From the NCBI GenBank assembly GCA_003552585.1, contig PUNK01000014.1, positions 17,052-81,051 on the forward strand: a stretch of 64,000 nucleotides of DNA. Direction: 5' to 3'. The notes below the pieces were generated by a model. The model had not been told where the DNA came from. It made no database searches and saw only the letters and a program-made list of their open reading frames with translations. Positions 63,505 to 64,000 of the stretch are shown in pieces. The stretch is from Thermoplasmata archaeon. Its GTDB lineage: Archaea > Thermoplasmatota > Thermoplasmata > Halarchaeoplasmatales > Halarchaeoplasmataceae. The position numbers and the translations under genes are program-made. Numbering within the stretch: position 1 is the stretch's first letter; each line of letters begins with the position of its first letter.

Positions 63505-63759
63505 GGTATGATGGGGGAGTAGGCAAAGATATCATGGTCGTATATGTCCGTCTTTCTGAAGAGTGGATACTACACGGATTTTAAGTAAAACAGATATAAA
63601 TGTTCGTATGAATACGGTACATTATTGATAAGGATAGGTCCACTCGTGTTATACAAGAATGTATAATACACTCGCGTATGATGCATCCTGACAACAGTTC
63701 GTTGATCTGTCGGGAAAATTTGATATGTAGTCGTAACTTAGTTACTTCCAAGTGGTGAC

Positions 63760-64000
63760 ATGCCCTCTCAAGAACTGAATATCAGGAAATTCAAAGGATC
63801 CGGCTACCCGGATATAGTGAGATTGGAGAACAAAGTCTTTCTAGAAGTAGAAACGAGTGTAGAATCGCTTAGATTCCAGGATGAAACCAGACCTGAGAAA
63901 TGCAAGCACCAGAGATTCGTTGCGGAATTAGACGATGAGATCATCGGCCACGGCTTCTATTCACAATGGGAGGGTAGCTACCAGCCTGGAAAGTTCTCCA
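63760..64000 (+). CDS. GNAT acetyltransferase (N-terminal part, cut by window edge)
   Basis: Open from ATG 63760 to the window end, 80 residues: MPSQELNIRKFKGSGYPDIV, then KHQRFVAELDDEIIGHGFYSQW. The strand-turn pattern (IRKF, then VAELDDEIIGHGFY) is the usual start of a GNAT domain. The acetyl-CoA-binding motif would lie beyond the window, so the enzyme class is likely but not proven. The 255-base gap before it has no gene and holds a weak inverted repeat (GTTATAC/GTATAAT, about 63649-63670). Confidence 0.6.
   Translation, partial: MPSQELNIRKFKGSGYPDIVRLENKVFLEVETSVESLRFQDETRPEKCKHQRFVAELDDEIIGHGFYSQWEGSYQPGKFS

Noticed and set aside
1-64000. CRISPR array, prophage or intact insertion sequence
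   Set aside because: No regularly spaced direct repeats, integrase, capsid or transposase frames were seen on either strand.

Overview
The window reads as a piece of an archaeal chromosome, most likely from the euryarchaeal side and plausibly Thermoplasmatota. The support is DNA polymerase D small subunit, type-2 (methanogen-type) seryl-tRNA synthetase, ribosomal protein eS1, Orc1/Cdc6, an RPA plus RPA-associated protein pair, Hef, RtcB and RtcA, Kae1, aMBF1, archaeal diadenylate cyclase, two intron-containing tRNAs and archaeal TATA boxes (many starts look leaderless). The exact lineage is inference. The DNA is moderately AT-rich and densely coded, with no phage, CRISPR array or intact transposon.

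Layout. 1-2.1 kb: the tail of an unknown gene, a broken thioredoxin gene and PolD small subunit. 2.3-8.2 kb: one giant membrane-anchored CARDB-rich surface protein. 8.3-13.9 kb: tRNA-Met, an eS1 protein with an extra helix-hairpin-helix domain, SerRS, a CBS / V4R / Roadblock signalling trio, a fused NMN adenylyltransferase-NMN amidohydrolase and tRNA-Ser. 14-17.9 kb: two radical SAM genes (the first apparently needing a -1 frameshift at A AAA AAG) and a double-length UbiA-type prenyltransferase. 18-20.9 kb: PheT, ScpB, TrmJ. 21.2-29 kb: a complete oligopeptide ABC importer whose binding protein ends in a PGF-CTERM-like sorting signal. 29-36.3 kb: small membrane and soluble unknowns, diadenylate cyclase with RNase Z, Hef, RtcB. 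36.4-44.9 kb: a second surface protein with a cytoplasmic DLFEEEEE repeat tail, a regulator, a permease, and an operon joining a bactofilin-like protein, Orc1/Cdc6 and a membrane-anchored OB protein. 45-48 kb: GNAT protein, RNase P RNA, a 46-residue zinc protein missed by the ORF track, Kae1 and a membrane zinc-ribbon protein. 48-54.2 kb: malic enzyme, LarA-type lactate racemase, FAD-linked lactate dehydrogenase and EtfAB, which together look like a lactate-use module. 54.2-54.9 kb: a non-coding stretch with a cluster of hairpins. 54.9-64 kb: alkaline-phosphatase-superfamily enzyme, RuvC-like protein, RPA and its partner, aMBF1, MEMO, RtcA, and the start of a GNAT acetyltransferase.

How it fits together: peptide import, malic enzyme and lactate oxidation through an electron-transferring flavoprotein suggest a heterotroph using peptides and small organic acids. 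RNA processing is well represented (RNase P RNA, RNase Z, RtcB, RtcA, TrmJ, Kae1), and RtcB plus two spliced tRNAs sit in the same window. The most unusual items are the candidate frameshift in the B12-type radical SAM gene, the eS1-HhH fusion, the bactofilin-Orc1 operon with a short acidic motif shared with a nearby surface protein, and the hairpin cluster at 54.3 kb.
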